From: Syngnathus acus
Lineage: Eukaryota > Chordata > Actinopteri > Syngnathiformes > Syngnathidae
DNA length: 64,000 nucleotides
Assembly: GCF_901709675.1 (NCBI RefSeq)
Contig: NC_051095.1
Location: 5,765,956 to 5,829,955, forward strand
Reading direction: 5' to 3'
Of this stretch, positions 11,822 through 22,221 are shown one piece after another. Both the position numbers and the translations under genes were made by a program. The notes below the pieces were generated by a model. It was not told the DNA's origin. It searched no databases and saw nothing but the letters and a program-made list of their open reading frames with translations. Numbering within the stretch: position 1 is the first letter of the stretch; every line of letters starts with the position of its first letter.

Positions 11822-12390
11822 GGAGTCGAGTCACGTGACTCGAGCCCTCGGGTTCTGGTCAAAAGCAGTCACCAAAATCCAGGGACCTCGTCGTGTCACG
11901 TGACTCGAGTCGTCGGGTTTTGGTCAAAAGCAGTCACCAAAATCCAGGGACCTCGTCGTGTCACGTGACTCGAGTCGTCGGGTTTTGGTCGAAAGCAGGA
12001 ACCAAAATCCAGGGACCTCGTGTCACGTGACTCGAGTCCTCGGCTTTTGGTCAAAAGCAGTCACCAAAATCCAGGGACCTCGTCTGGTCACATGACTCGA
12101 GTCGTCGGGTTTTGGTCGAAAGCAGGAACCAAAATACAGAGACCTCGTGTCACGTGACTCGAGTCCTCGGCTTTTGGTCAAAAGCAGTCACCAAAATCCA
12201 GGGACCTCGTCTGGTCACGTGACTCGAGTCGTCGGGTTTTGGTCAAAAGCAGGAACCAAAATCCAGAGACCTCGTGTCACGTGACTCGAGTCCTCGGGTT
12301 TTGGTCAAAAGCAGGAACCAAAATCCAGGGACCTCGTGTCACGTGACTCGAGCCCTCGGGTTTTGGTCAAAAGCAGGAACCAAAATCCAA
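11822..12390. repeat. Minisatellite with CACGTG palindromes in SH3TC1 intron 10 (copy 1)
   Basis: About nine units of 60-67 bp, each with CACGTGACTCGAGTC, TCGGGTTTTGGTCAAAAGCA and ACCAAAATCCAGGGACCTCG. Eight units keep CACGTG; one reads CACATG. The array abuts the donor of the large TPR exon (12,395). Confidence 0.92.
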
Positions 12391-14822
12391 AGACCTTCCA
12401 GCGGCGTGGCGCAGTACTCCGGCAGAGCTGCCAAGACCGAGTCCAAGACGCGCAGTCCCGCGCTGGGTTGAACATTGTGAATGTGGAGCCATGCCAGCCA
12501 GAGGAGGGCACTCTTCTCTTCAGCCACGTCTGGAGAGGGAGGGGCGCCATCGATGAGTTTGCGCATGACTCGGATGGCGTGGCCGAGCATCCCGTGCTGG
12601 TACAAGAGCTGCGACAGACAAAGGGCCAGCCGGCGCTTCCAAACGAATCGTCCTCCTTGACAGTCGCTCAAAGAGAGACACCCGTGCAAATACGTAGCCA
12701 TGTGCGCTGGGAAGGAGTTGTCCACACAGAAGCGCGACACGAGGAGCAGGCTGCCGAGGCCGTCTGTCAGCGTCGCCGCAGGACGCAGCAGTGCGCTTCT
12801 GGCTGAGGAAATACTAAGATGGCGGAGGCCCATTTCCTTGTGCAGCCTCGCCAGGGCGAGATCGCCTCTACTGGGGGAGACGCTCGACCCTCCCTGACAC
12901 CCAGCGGAAAGAACAAGCAGCCTTTCCAGGTAAGGGACAACTTTGGGCGCCTCTTCACGAGTCCAGTGGTGCATCGCCAGAAGATAGCAAGCCCGGGCTT
13001 CGGCCATTGTGTTTTCAGACACAACCGCCTTCTTGAGGTCATATTGCAGAACCCAGCTTTCCGTCGCACATTCCAGGCAGGACGACGTTCCCATTAATAA
13101 GGCCGCCAGTCGTTCGGACGTGCCAAAGAAGCGCTCCGCGTTCCTCTGCAGAAGATAAATGGCGGCCAGGTTGGAATAAATGCTAGCCAGCAGCCTGACG
13201 TCGGCAAAAGTATCGCGGGGAACACCGAGCGCCTCCTCGAAATAGACCCGGGCCTGGCTGAATTTGGACTTGGCGGCGCAGAACTTGCCCAAAAGGAAGC
13301 ACAGACGAGTCTGGGACCACAAAAGACTTTGCTTCCTCGCCGTTTTCCTGGCGACGGACAGAAAGGAAATCAACTCGTCCTCGCTTGAGTGGCCGCAGAA
13401 GATGGAGGAGGACACAAGTTCGGGTGTCAGTACGTAAAGGGCTCTGAACTCATCTTTGGATTCGCGCCCATCCAGAAAGGAGAGGACCAACGTGATGTTC
13501 TCACCGCCTTGTCTTTCTTCAGCCGGCTGGACAGTGAAGGGAGGAGCTTTAATGCTTCGGCCTTTATCCTCTCTGGTTCCCCAATAAACACACGCAGAAG
13601 ACAAATCCAGAAGCTGCACCAAATTTTCCTGGAAGCAGGGCTCAACCAGGATGGAAGGATCTTCAGAGAAAAAAATCAAAACCGCGCTCTGAGACCAGAA
13701 TGCCATTCATGTCTTAGGACACTGCCGGAAAAGACTTACGCGACCGATTGGCCGTGGAGTCGTGGTAGCTGAACACATCTGGAATCGAAGGACAAAGAAC
13801 ACACATTTGTATCTTTCAGTCTTCTCCAGACTTGCGTTTTCACAAGTCACAAGTGGATCTCTTGAACATGACCGCATTCTTTTTCGAATTTTCGCAATGG
13901 ATTGACACACGTCACTTTCCAAGCACATTTCCTACCAAGTTTGTAGCTCCCGCCAGAATCCTTCTGAGAAGCGCTTTGGCGTAAGGCGGTCGGGTCTTCA
14001 CTGGCATCTTCCCGCAGACTGAAAAAGTCCGCTTCGTCTCCGTCTAAAAGAGCGTCGGTCGAGCTGGACACGCGATGAGATAACGAGCGAGACGACTTTG
14101 CTTCTGAAAGCCGTTTTACTCGCTCCGTTTTCACGTTGCGGCCACACACTCACTCGTAGGTGTCTCCCGAGGGTTTCACCAGGCTCGTCCGGAGCAGACC
14201 CCTTTCTCCCGTTTCCTCCTTCATGGCCAAGAACCAGCAGTGACAGGACACCAGTCGTCCCACGATGATGATGCGCTCATTGGGGGACACGCTCAGCTCA
14301 TCTGGACCTTTGGCGTCATATTGCGCGGTAGACACACACGTGCCTGCGGCTGAGCACAAGATCGTGAGCTTAGATAACATGCATTTTTGTGCCAATATTA
14401 ATAATAATAATTCATTAAATTTGTATAGCGCTTTTCAAAAACCCAAAGACGCATACAGGGAACAAGGCAAAGACATACATGAGGGGAGGGGGACGGGGAA
14501 GAAACATCCATCCATCCATTTTCTGTACCGCTTAGTCCCCACGGAGGTCACGGGCGTGCTGGAGCCTATCTCAGCCATCATCGGGCAGTAGGCGGGGGAC
14601 ACCCTGAACCGGTTGCCAGCCAATCGCAGGGCACACAGAGACAAACAACCACACGCACTCGCACTCACACCTAGGAACAATTTGGAGTGCTCAATCGGCC
14701 TACCAAGCATGTTTTTTGGGATGTGGGAGGAAACCGGAGTGCCCGGAGAAAACCCACGCGGGCCCGGGGAGAACATGCAAACTCCACACAGGGAGGGCCG
14801 GAGGTGGAATCGAACCCGCACC

Positions 14823-17800
14823 CAGTGTTCCCTCTAAGCTGCGCAGCTGCGCAATTGCGCACTGCTCGCGAAGTCTCTGCGCACAAGAAACTCCATGCTG
14901 CACACAAAATAAAATTCAGCATACACTAATTGCTCAGTATCTAATGTTAGACGTAATCTAATCTAATTAAGTGGACCAATGACTTTTGCAAATCAGTGAT
15001 GGACCAGCCAATGTTATAACTGCTTCACTGACGTCTGACTTCATCTCCCTTCTGGACTGCTTTCATCTCACCCAGCACATCAACTTCCCCACCCACACCA
15101 AAGGCCACACCCTGGATATAGTATGCTCCTCCTTTCCACTCACATCCAACCCCCGTCCTCTCACCTTTCCACTGTCAGATCATCTCTGCATCCTCTTCTC
15201 TGCCCCTCTACCCTCGACTCATAAATCCACAAAACGCACCATCTCCTACCGCAACATCAAAACTGTAAACCCAATCACGCTTTGCCAGCTCTTATCCTCT
15301 GCTCTTCCTTCCGACCCCACTTCTTCCTCCCCTGACGACCTTGCCACCATGCTCAACAACATCCTTTCTGACTCCCTTGATTCCCTAGCCCCCTGGAAAA
15401 CTTCCTCTGTTACATTCACTAACTCTGCCCCTTGGTACACACCGGAACTCCGCACCATGAAACAAACTGGCCGTCAACTCGAACGCCTCTACAAAAGAAC
15501 CCGCCTCACCGTCCATGCTGAAACCTTTAAACAACACATCTCCTCCTATCGTGATGCTCTTCTTGCTGCCAAATCTGCTTACTTCTCATCTCTCATTAAT
15601 AACACCAACCGGAACCCCCGCATACTGTTCTCCACTGTCAACAAATTGCTCCAGCCACCGGTCACCAAGCCACCCTCCTCACCCGCCCTCTGTAACTCCT
15701 TCCTTGTCAACTTTAACAACAAGATCGCCCAAATCAACAGTTCTCTGACCGACACCATCAATAACTCCTCCTCCCCCACCTCCTCTGCCCTCCTGCCCCC
15801 CTTCCCTGACCTCCCTCCCTTCCCCTCTCTCACTGCCTTCTCCCTTGTCGACTCCTCCACTATCCTAGACATCATTACCTCATCCAAGACAACCACCTGC
15901 TCTCTCGACCCTCTTCCAACGACCTTAACTAAGGCCTGCCTCCCTGTCCTCCTCCCCCACCTCGCCACCCTTTTTAATCAGTCTTTATCCCTTGGCCACT
16001 TTCCCACTGTCTATAAACTTGCAGCCATCACCCCCATCCTCAAAAAGCCCACCTTGGACCCACTCAACCTCTCCAACTACCGTCCGATCTCCAACCTTTC
16101 ATTCCTTTCCAAAACCCTAGAACGCATTGTCTCCGCCCAACTCCACACCCATCTCCAGTCCAACAACCTCTATGAACCCTTCCAGTCCGGATTCCGCCCA
16201 CTTCACAGCACTGAAACAGCTCTAGTCAAAGTCACCCATGATCTCCTCATTTCTGCAGACTCTGGTGCCCTCAACATCCTACTACTACTTGACCTTAGCG
16301 CAGCCTTTGACACTGTGAACCATTCCATCCTCCTCCAAAGGCTGCGCCAACTAGGTGTTGAGGGCACTGCACTCGACTGGCTCACCTCCTACCTCACCAA
16401 CAGAAACCAGTTCATCTCTCTCTCCGGTCACACATCCATCCTCTCCCCAGTTACACAAGGGGTCCCCCAAGGCTCAGTTCTTGGCCCCCTCCTATTCATC
16501 TGTTACCTCTTTCCCCTTGGTACTGTCATCCGCAAACTCAATCTGGACTTCCACTGCTACGCTGATGACACCCAGATCTACATACGTACGACACCAACCC
16601 GTAACCCTTCCCTCACTCATTTTGAAACCTGCATCTCTACAATAAAAGCATGGCTGACCCACAACTTTCTCAAACTCAACAGTGACAAAACAGAGCTCCT
16701 CATAGGCACTAAATCCTCCCTTAACAAAACTGGATCCATCACACTCACCATCGACTCCTCAAACATCACTCCCTCCCCTCTGGCACGCAATCTTGGCGTT
16801 ATTTTTGACCCCACACTGTCCTTTCAACCTCATGTTAGCTCAGTTGTCAAGACCTCCTACTTCCACCTCCGACGCATCGCTAAAATCCGGCACTGCCTTT
16901 CTCTCCCTGCCGCTGAATCTCTCATCCACGCCTTCATCTCATCCCGGCTTGATTACTGCAACTCCCTTCTCACTGGAATCACTGCTCACTCACTCCATCG
17001 ACTTCAACTAGTCCAAAACTCTGCTGCCCGCCTCCTTACCCACACCCGGTCCCGTGAACACATCACTCCTGTTCTCCACTCTCTTCACTGGCTCCCCATG
17101 AAGGAGCGTATCATCTTCAAGATACTCCTCCTCACCTTCAAAGCCCTTCACCATCTGGCTCCCACTTACCTATCCGACCTCCTTGTCCCCTACTGCCCCA
17201 ACCGTCCCCTCCGATCCTCCAATACTTCACGTCTGACAGTCCCAAAATCCAAACTCAAATCCTTCGGTGACAGAGCCTTTTCCTGCACATCACCCCGACT
17301 CTGGAACTCTCTCCCCCAGTCTGTCTGTGACTCACCCACACTCCCCATATTTAAGTCCCGTCTAAAAACGTACCTCTTCTACCAAGCGCATGACCTCCCC
17401 TACCCATAACTGGCTTCCTCTTCTTAAGTTTACCCGATTGTTTCCTCCCCGTCCCCCTCCCCTCATGTATGTCTTTGCCTTGTTACCTGTAAGCGTCTTT
17501 GGGTGTTTGAAAAGCGCTATACAAATTTAATGAATTATTATTATTATTATTATTATATGGTTCACTTACGCTACATAGCCAATCATAGCATTGACAGTGC
17601 CTGAAAATGTGTCCTGCCCATCCGTCCCGTGCAGGTTTGCTAGCTAACAACACTGCGGCGGAGTCAAGAGATGCAAATGCTAAGTTAGCGAACCCCTTAT
17701 CATGGCAAAACGAACGAGCAGCGACGCATCCACTCGTCAAGCCAAAGTACTGTAAATAAGAGATGCCGCGGTTCTTTTAAGATGGAATGGTTGTCGGACT

Positions 17801-18264
17801 GTGTGCAAATAAAAGAACAAACGGTGAAGCTGGGTGTGATTTTCTCTTTTTGGAGTGAGAATGGTCTACTATGCAAAACATGCAATGAAGCCAAAGTGGC
17901 GGGCGAGTTTACGGAGGGAATAATATGGACTGAATGGAAGTTTGGCTACCTCAAGCATCACATTTAGCAGAAATGACATTTGAAAGCTGTTGGAATTGTA
18001 CAAAGACTCAAGATGGGACAGGGGATCGGTACATTATTGTGGGAGAGCGCAAAAGACCGACAGAAAAGGAACGAGCTGTCACACTAAACAAATTCCGACC
18101 CTGAGTATGTTAAAGTTCTCGTTGACAATATTTTATTTATTTATTTATTTATTCGTTCAGTCATTCATTTATTTATTTAATCTGGTGTTGCACACAATGG
18201 TCCACAGTGTGCACAGGGAGCGTGTGTGTTTGCACAGACACTTGAAGAATTAGAGGGAACATTG
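14823..18264. mobile_element. hAT DNA transposon remnant, third layer of nest
   Basis: Termini CAGTGTTCCCTCTAA and (reverse complement) CAATGTTCCCTCTAA are near-perfect inverted repeats, flanked by an exact 8-bp duplication CCCGCACC (14,815-14,822 and 18,265-18,272). The right part (about 17,560-18,120) holds broken coding sequence; a start-like ATG at 17,701 opens MAKRTSSDASTRQAK and meets a stop after 17 codons. This looks like a decayed transposase start. A L2-type LINE is inserted in it. Confidence 0.88.
15020..17557 (+). mobile_element. L2-type LINE, innermost layer, long open RT frame
   Basis: An uninterrupted frame runs to the stop at 17,407-17,409, about 800 codons counting upstream non-LINE sequence. 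It begins within the endonuclease C-terminus (LTSDFISLLDCFHL) and covers the full reverse transcriptase: YRPISNLSFLSK, FDTVNHSILL, GVPQGSVLGP, and the catalytic FHCYADDTQIYI near 16,550-16,580. The 3' end carries the GCGCTATACAAATTTAATGA signature and an (ATT)n tail. ORF1 and most of the endonuclease are missing (5' truncation), so it is not autonomous, but the lack of stops points to recent insertion. Confidence 0.92.
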
Positions 18265-21179
18265 CCCGCACCCTCCTAACTGTGAGGCGGACGTGCTACC
18301 CAGTGCGCCACCGAGCCAGGGGAAGAAACAATCGGATAAAATTAAGAAGAGGAAACCAGTTATGGGTAGGGGAGGTCATGAGCTTGAGAGAAGAGGTAAG
18401 TTTTTAGACGGGACTTAAATATGGGGAGTGTGGGTGAGTCACAGACAGACTGAGGGAGAGAGGTCCAGAGTCGGGGTGATGTGCAGGAGAAGGCTCTGTC
18501 ACCGAAGGATTTGAGTTTAGATTTTGGGACTGTCAGACGTGAAGTATTGGAGGATCGGAGGGGACGGTTGGGGCAATAGGGGACAAGGAGGTCGGATAGG
18601 TAAGTGGGAGCCAGGTGGTGAAGGGCTTTGAAGGTGAGGAGGAGTATCTTGAAGATGATACGCTCCTTAATGGGGAGCCAGTGAAGAGAGAGGAGAACAG
18701 GAGTGATGTGTTCTCGGGACCGGGTGTGGGTGAGGAGGCGGGCAGCAGAGGTTTGGACTAGTTGAAGTCTATGGAGTGAGTGAGCAGTGATTCCAGTGAG
18801 AAGGGAGTTGCAGTAGTCAAGCCGGGATGAGATGAAGGCGTGGATGAGGGATTCAGCGGCAGGGAGAGAGAGGCAGTGCCGGATTTTGGCGATGCGTCGG
18901 AGGTGGAAGTAGGAGGTCTTAACAACTGAGCTAACATGAGGGTGGAAGGACAGTGTGGGGTCAAAAATAACGCCAAGGTTGCGTGCCAGAGGGGAGGGAG
19001 TGATGTTTGAGGAGTCAATGGTGAGTGTGATGGATCCAGTTTTAATAAGGGAGGATTTAGTGCCTATGAGGAGGAGCTCTGTTTTGTCACTGTTGAGTTT
19101 GAGAAAGTTGTGGGTCAGCCATGTTTTTATTGTAGAGATGCAGGTTTCAAAGTGGGTGAGGGAAGGGTTACGGGTTGGTGTGGTACGTATATAGATCTGG
19201 GTGTCATCAGCGTAGCAGTGGAAGTCCATATTGAGTTTGCGGATGACATTACCAAGGGGGAAGAGGTAACAGATGAATAGGAGGGGGCCAAGAACTGAGC
19301 CTTGGGGGACCCCTTGTGTAACTGGGGAGAGGATGGATGTGTGACCGGAGAGAGAGATGAACTGGTTTCTGTTGGCGAGATAGGAGGTGAGCCAGTCGAG
19401 TGCAGTATTACAACGAATCCCAACCGGTGTGCCAGGTAAAATTCTCCCATTCCACGGAATTGGTCTACTAAAGAAAGAAAAGAAAAAAAACATTATTTAC
19501 ATATATTAATTTAACACTCTTCCACTTGATGGCAGGAAGTGAAAACAAGCCGTTTCCACCAGTTGGCATTCGTGAAATGAAAGAACCAGGACACGTCGTC
19601 GATATATTGTCGAGGGTAATAAGATGAGCTCATCGTTATTTCACTAGAATGCAATGCCTAAGGTTTCTCATTTCCCCTAGTAGGAGTGACTTCCGAGGGT
19701 AAATGTGTAATCTCCTTGAAATGGGCTCACATGACATGTCTACAGCTGGGGTCATGCGTGCAATGTGGAAAATAAACGGAAAAAAAGGAAGTAACCTGTT
19801 GGAAGGTTCTCGTCAGATGTTCCCTTCAGAGTGGCAGCAACACCTGGAGGAAGATGGAGAGGAAAAATAAGAAGACAAAGATGTATTTGTTTAAATTGCC
19901 GCAGAGCCGTTCGCCGACAAAGCAACTAGTATTAATGGGCATTGTTGAAAAATGCGTAAGAATGACCCGTGACAGAATTGGTTACAACATAAAATGGGTA
20001 AATAGATTAAAAAAAAGAAAAAGAAAAAGTTAATTCTTCATACCAAGTCGACTGTGTCGTCTGCTTTTTTCCATCGCGTTCACTTCTGCTGGTCACTTCG
20101 ACACTGAAGACACAAGTGAGCATTTCTCTGAGAAGGAAACAAGTGTCAAGCCCACAGCGGGTGCTCTGGCTCTCCAAAATAAAGGTTAGTTCACTAGTCA
20201 AAGAAACACTTTAAATTCATTACTTTGTTTTCAGAAATGGAATGTTGCGCATTTAAAAGGAATCCTTTACTTCACGTTTCGACTCTTACATTGAGCCTAG
20301 ACTCCGCAATTTCCTGCTTACGTGGACTGGAAAAAAGAATGCTTTATTTACCCATTTTGACAAAGACTTACTCTTCAATGTGTGTGTGTATGCTCCCTCA
20401 ATGCTGCTATTTGTTGGTTAATAATCACCAGCTAAAAAACAGGTCAAGTGCTTTTGCGCGTGAAGCGCGTGGCCTGGCGTCTCTGCCTCAGCCAATCGTA
20501 ATCGCTTATATCGCGAGTGTAGATTTTGAATGTGCTGCGAAGATTTTGTGAGATATTGAGTGCAGATTCTTTGGGTGGGATTTTTGATTTGAAGGTTTTT
20601 ATTGCACCAGAAAATAAATGTCCCCCTAATTCAAGTGCAAACTTACTCGATGCATGGGAAATAAAACAGAAGAACGCATGGTAGATTTATCATAATATGG
20701 CACATTAAATCAAACAGAATGTGCTGTCCTCACTCCGAAGCGTCTACTTTTCCACCAGCGAATAATCAGACTTGGTTGTCTTAAACGCTGATTTATTGAC
20801 GAATGGCCTCAAACCATTGCCCTCTTAAGACCATCGTAAAACTGAAATACAAAATAAAGCAAACACCGCGTTAGACAATCGTTAGCTTGTAGCATGTTGG
20901 CTAACGTAACTTCGACATGTAAATAAAATTAACATACAATCGTTTTCACAAGTCTAACAGAAAAAAGATAAGTTTACAAGACTTACGGACAACGTCAACT
21001 TCGTACATTCACAGTAGGTATACCTGATCCGATCCGTCCGTGAGTCTCGTGCTGAGTAAATTACTTACACTAAGCATCCACAGGAGGGCGCTCTTAACTG
21101 TTAATAGAGAACGACGTTTCAACACGAAACAAAGAGGGCAGACACAGAACAAGAACACATCAGAAAATCAAATCAGATT

Positions 21180-21790
21180 TCCATCCATCCATCCATCCAT
21201 CCATCCATCCATCCATCCGGGATCGCGGACATGTCGGAGTCTATCCCAGCTGTCATCGAGCAGGAGGCGAGTAGAGTTCAAGTATCTTGGGCAGTGGCGT
21301 AGCCAGGAATTTTTCCAGTAGGGGCGCGCGCCCACAGGAAAAAAAAATCGAACATCACCCACGCCGTTCGCTGATCGCTAAAACAACATTCGGGTCCGGG
21401 AGGCAAACGGTGAATGGATAACATCGCGCACATAGAATAGCGCAAGCACATTCGCGCAAGACCGAAAGAAAAAAACGGCATGAAAATGAAGAATCGAAAA
21501 AGCTCGATTTTTTTCAACCGGGGCGCAGGGAGTCCTAACCGGGGCGCCGCTCCGGCTCGCCCCGGCTTGGCTACGCCACTGATCTTGGTGTCTTGTTCAC
21601 GAGCAAGGGCAGGATGGACCGCGAGATGGGTGATGCTACAAGCGGCCAAAATGGGCGCACCCTATGTCTCTCGGCTGGCCTGCGAACGCCTTGGGATCGA
21701 TCCCCCGGGATGAGCTGGACAAAAGGGGAGGATGGGCGCCCGTCCTAAAGCTGCTGCCCCCACAAATCGACCCCAGATTTAAGTGATAGA
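21180..21790 (+). mobile_element. LINE 3' fragment (RTE-like?)
   Basis: After a (CATC)n run, translated pieces VEFKYLG and, beyond an inserted MITE, GVLFTSKGRMDREMG look like the C-terminal part of a LINE reverse transcriptase, followed by a 3' region ending in AGATGGATGG. The join is exact if the MITE and one copy of its target duplication are removed. Family assignment is a guess. Confidence 0.6.
21292..21581. mobile_element. hAT-type MITE, 290 bp
   Basis: Inverted ends CAGTGGCGTAGCCA and TGGCTACGCCACTG, flanked by ATCTTGGG (21,284-21,291) and ATCTTGGT (21,582-21,589), an 8-bp target duplication with one mismatch. No coding capacity. Inserted in the LINE fragment above. Confidence 0.88.
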
Positions 21791-21879
21791 AGATGGATGG
21801 GAAAATCAGAATGAGGTATGAACGGGAATTGTCTTTTAATTTTTTATTCTTTTTATGTATTTTTCACAACAGGGTATGC

Positions 21880-22110
21880 ATGATAAATTAAACAGAATAA
21901 TAACACATGGTCCATTAATCATAATAGTAATAATAGTGAAAGAAAGAATGAAAAGAACATATGGTAAATTAATCGGAATAATAATAACGCATGGTAAATA
22001 AAACAGAATAATAACGCATGGTAAATCAAACCGAAGAATAATGCATGTGAATAACTTTGAATGCATGATAAATTAAACCAAATAATAAAAATGCATGGTC
22101 AATAACATGA
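21880..22110. repeat. AT-rich imperfect tandem repeat
   Basis: About eight degenerate units of 25-35 bp around GCATGGTAAATTAAACAGAA and TAATAATAAC. It lies just downstream of the lectin stop codon, in the probable 3' UTR. Confidence 0.75.
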
Positions 22111-22221
22111 TGCAGTCAATAAAACTTTAAATAATCAAATCAGAATGTTTGTATCGAGACCAGCAACTTGCCGGACGCCATCACGGCAGGCTGCCACTCC
22201 AGATGCAAGACGCACTTGGAC

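Larger units (their letters stand above)
14506..18318. mobile_element. CATCC-headed interspersed repeat, second layer of nest
   Basis: Starts ATCCATCCATCCATTTTCTG and ends GCGCCACCGAGCCA, flanked by an 11-bp direct repeat GGGGAAGAAAC (14,495-14,505 and 18,319-18,329). It is split by the hAT element at 14,823-18,264. A second, uninterrupted member is at 47,929-48,282. The variable-length target duplication suggests retrotransposition, but I cannot name the family. Confidence 0.88.
14401..19405 (-). mobile_element. L2-type LINE 3' fragment, outermost layer of a transposon nest
   Basis: A 5'-truncated LINE on the minus strand, now in two pieces (14,401-14,505 and 18,319-19,405) because other elements landed in it. 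Its 3' end is the ATAATAATAATT tail at the left. Its 5' truncation is inside the reverse transcriptase (TALDWLTSYLANRNQF, the translated stretch at the right). Reading right to left it keeps GVPQGSVLGP and CYADDTQ. It is flanked by TATTA (14,396-14,400 and 19,406-19,410), and copy 2 shows the empty site at 45,660-45,664. Confidence 0.9.
20511..22221. other. Intergenic: between SH3TC1 copy 1 and the 3' end of the lectin gene
   Basis: Unique sequence next to the duplication edge. It holds a CATCC microsatellite (21,180-21,218), a LINE reverse-transcriptase remnant interrupted by a hAT MITE (21,219-21,790), and an AT-rich imperfect tandem repeat (21,880-22,110). Possible polyadenylation signals for the minus-strand lectin gene (TTTATT on the plus strand) lie near 21,843. 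No gene was found. Confidence 0.65.

Noticed and set aside
12336-13772. Plus-strand frames (156, 92 and 127 codons) opposite the large TPR exon
   Set aside because: Antisense shadows of the SH3TC1 exon with no family resemblance.
18120-18260. Hydrophobic frame (FYLFIYLFVQSFIYLF)
   Set aside because: It is a translation of a TTTATTTATT simple repeat inside the hAT remnant.
21040-21321. Plus-strand 93-codon frame with repeated SIHP
   Set aside because: It is a translation of the CATC microsatellite and adjacent LINE fragment.
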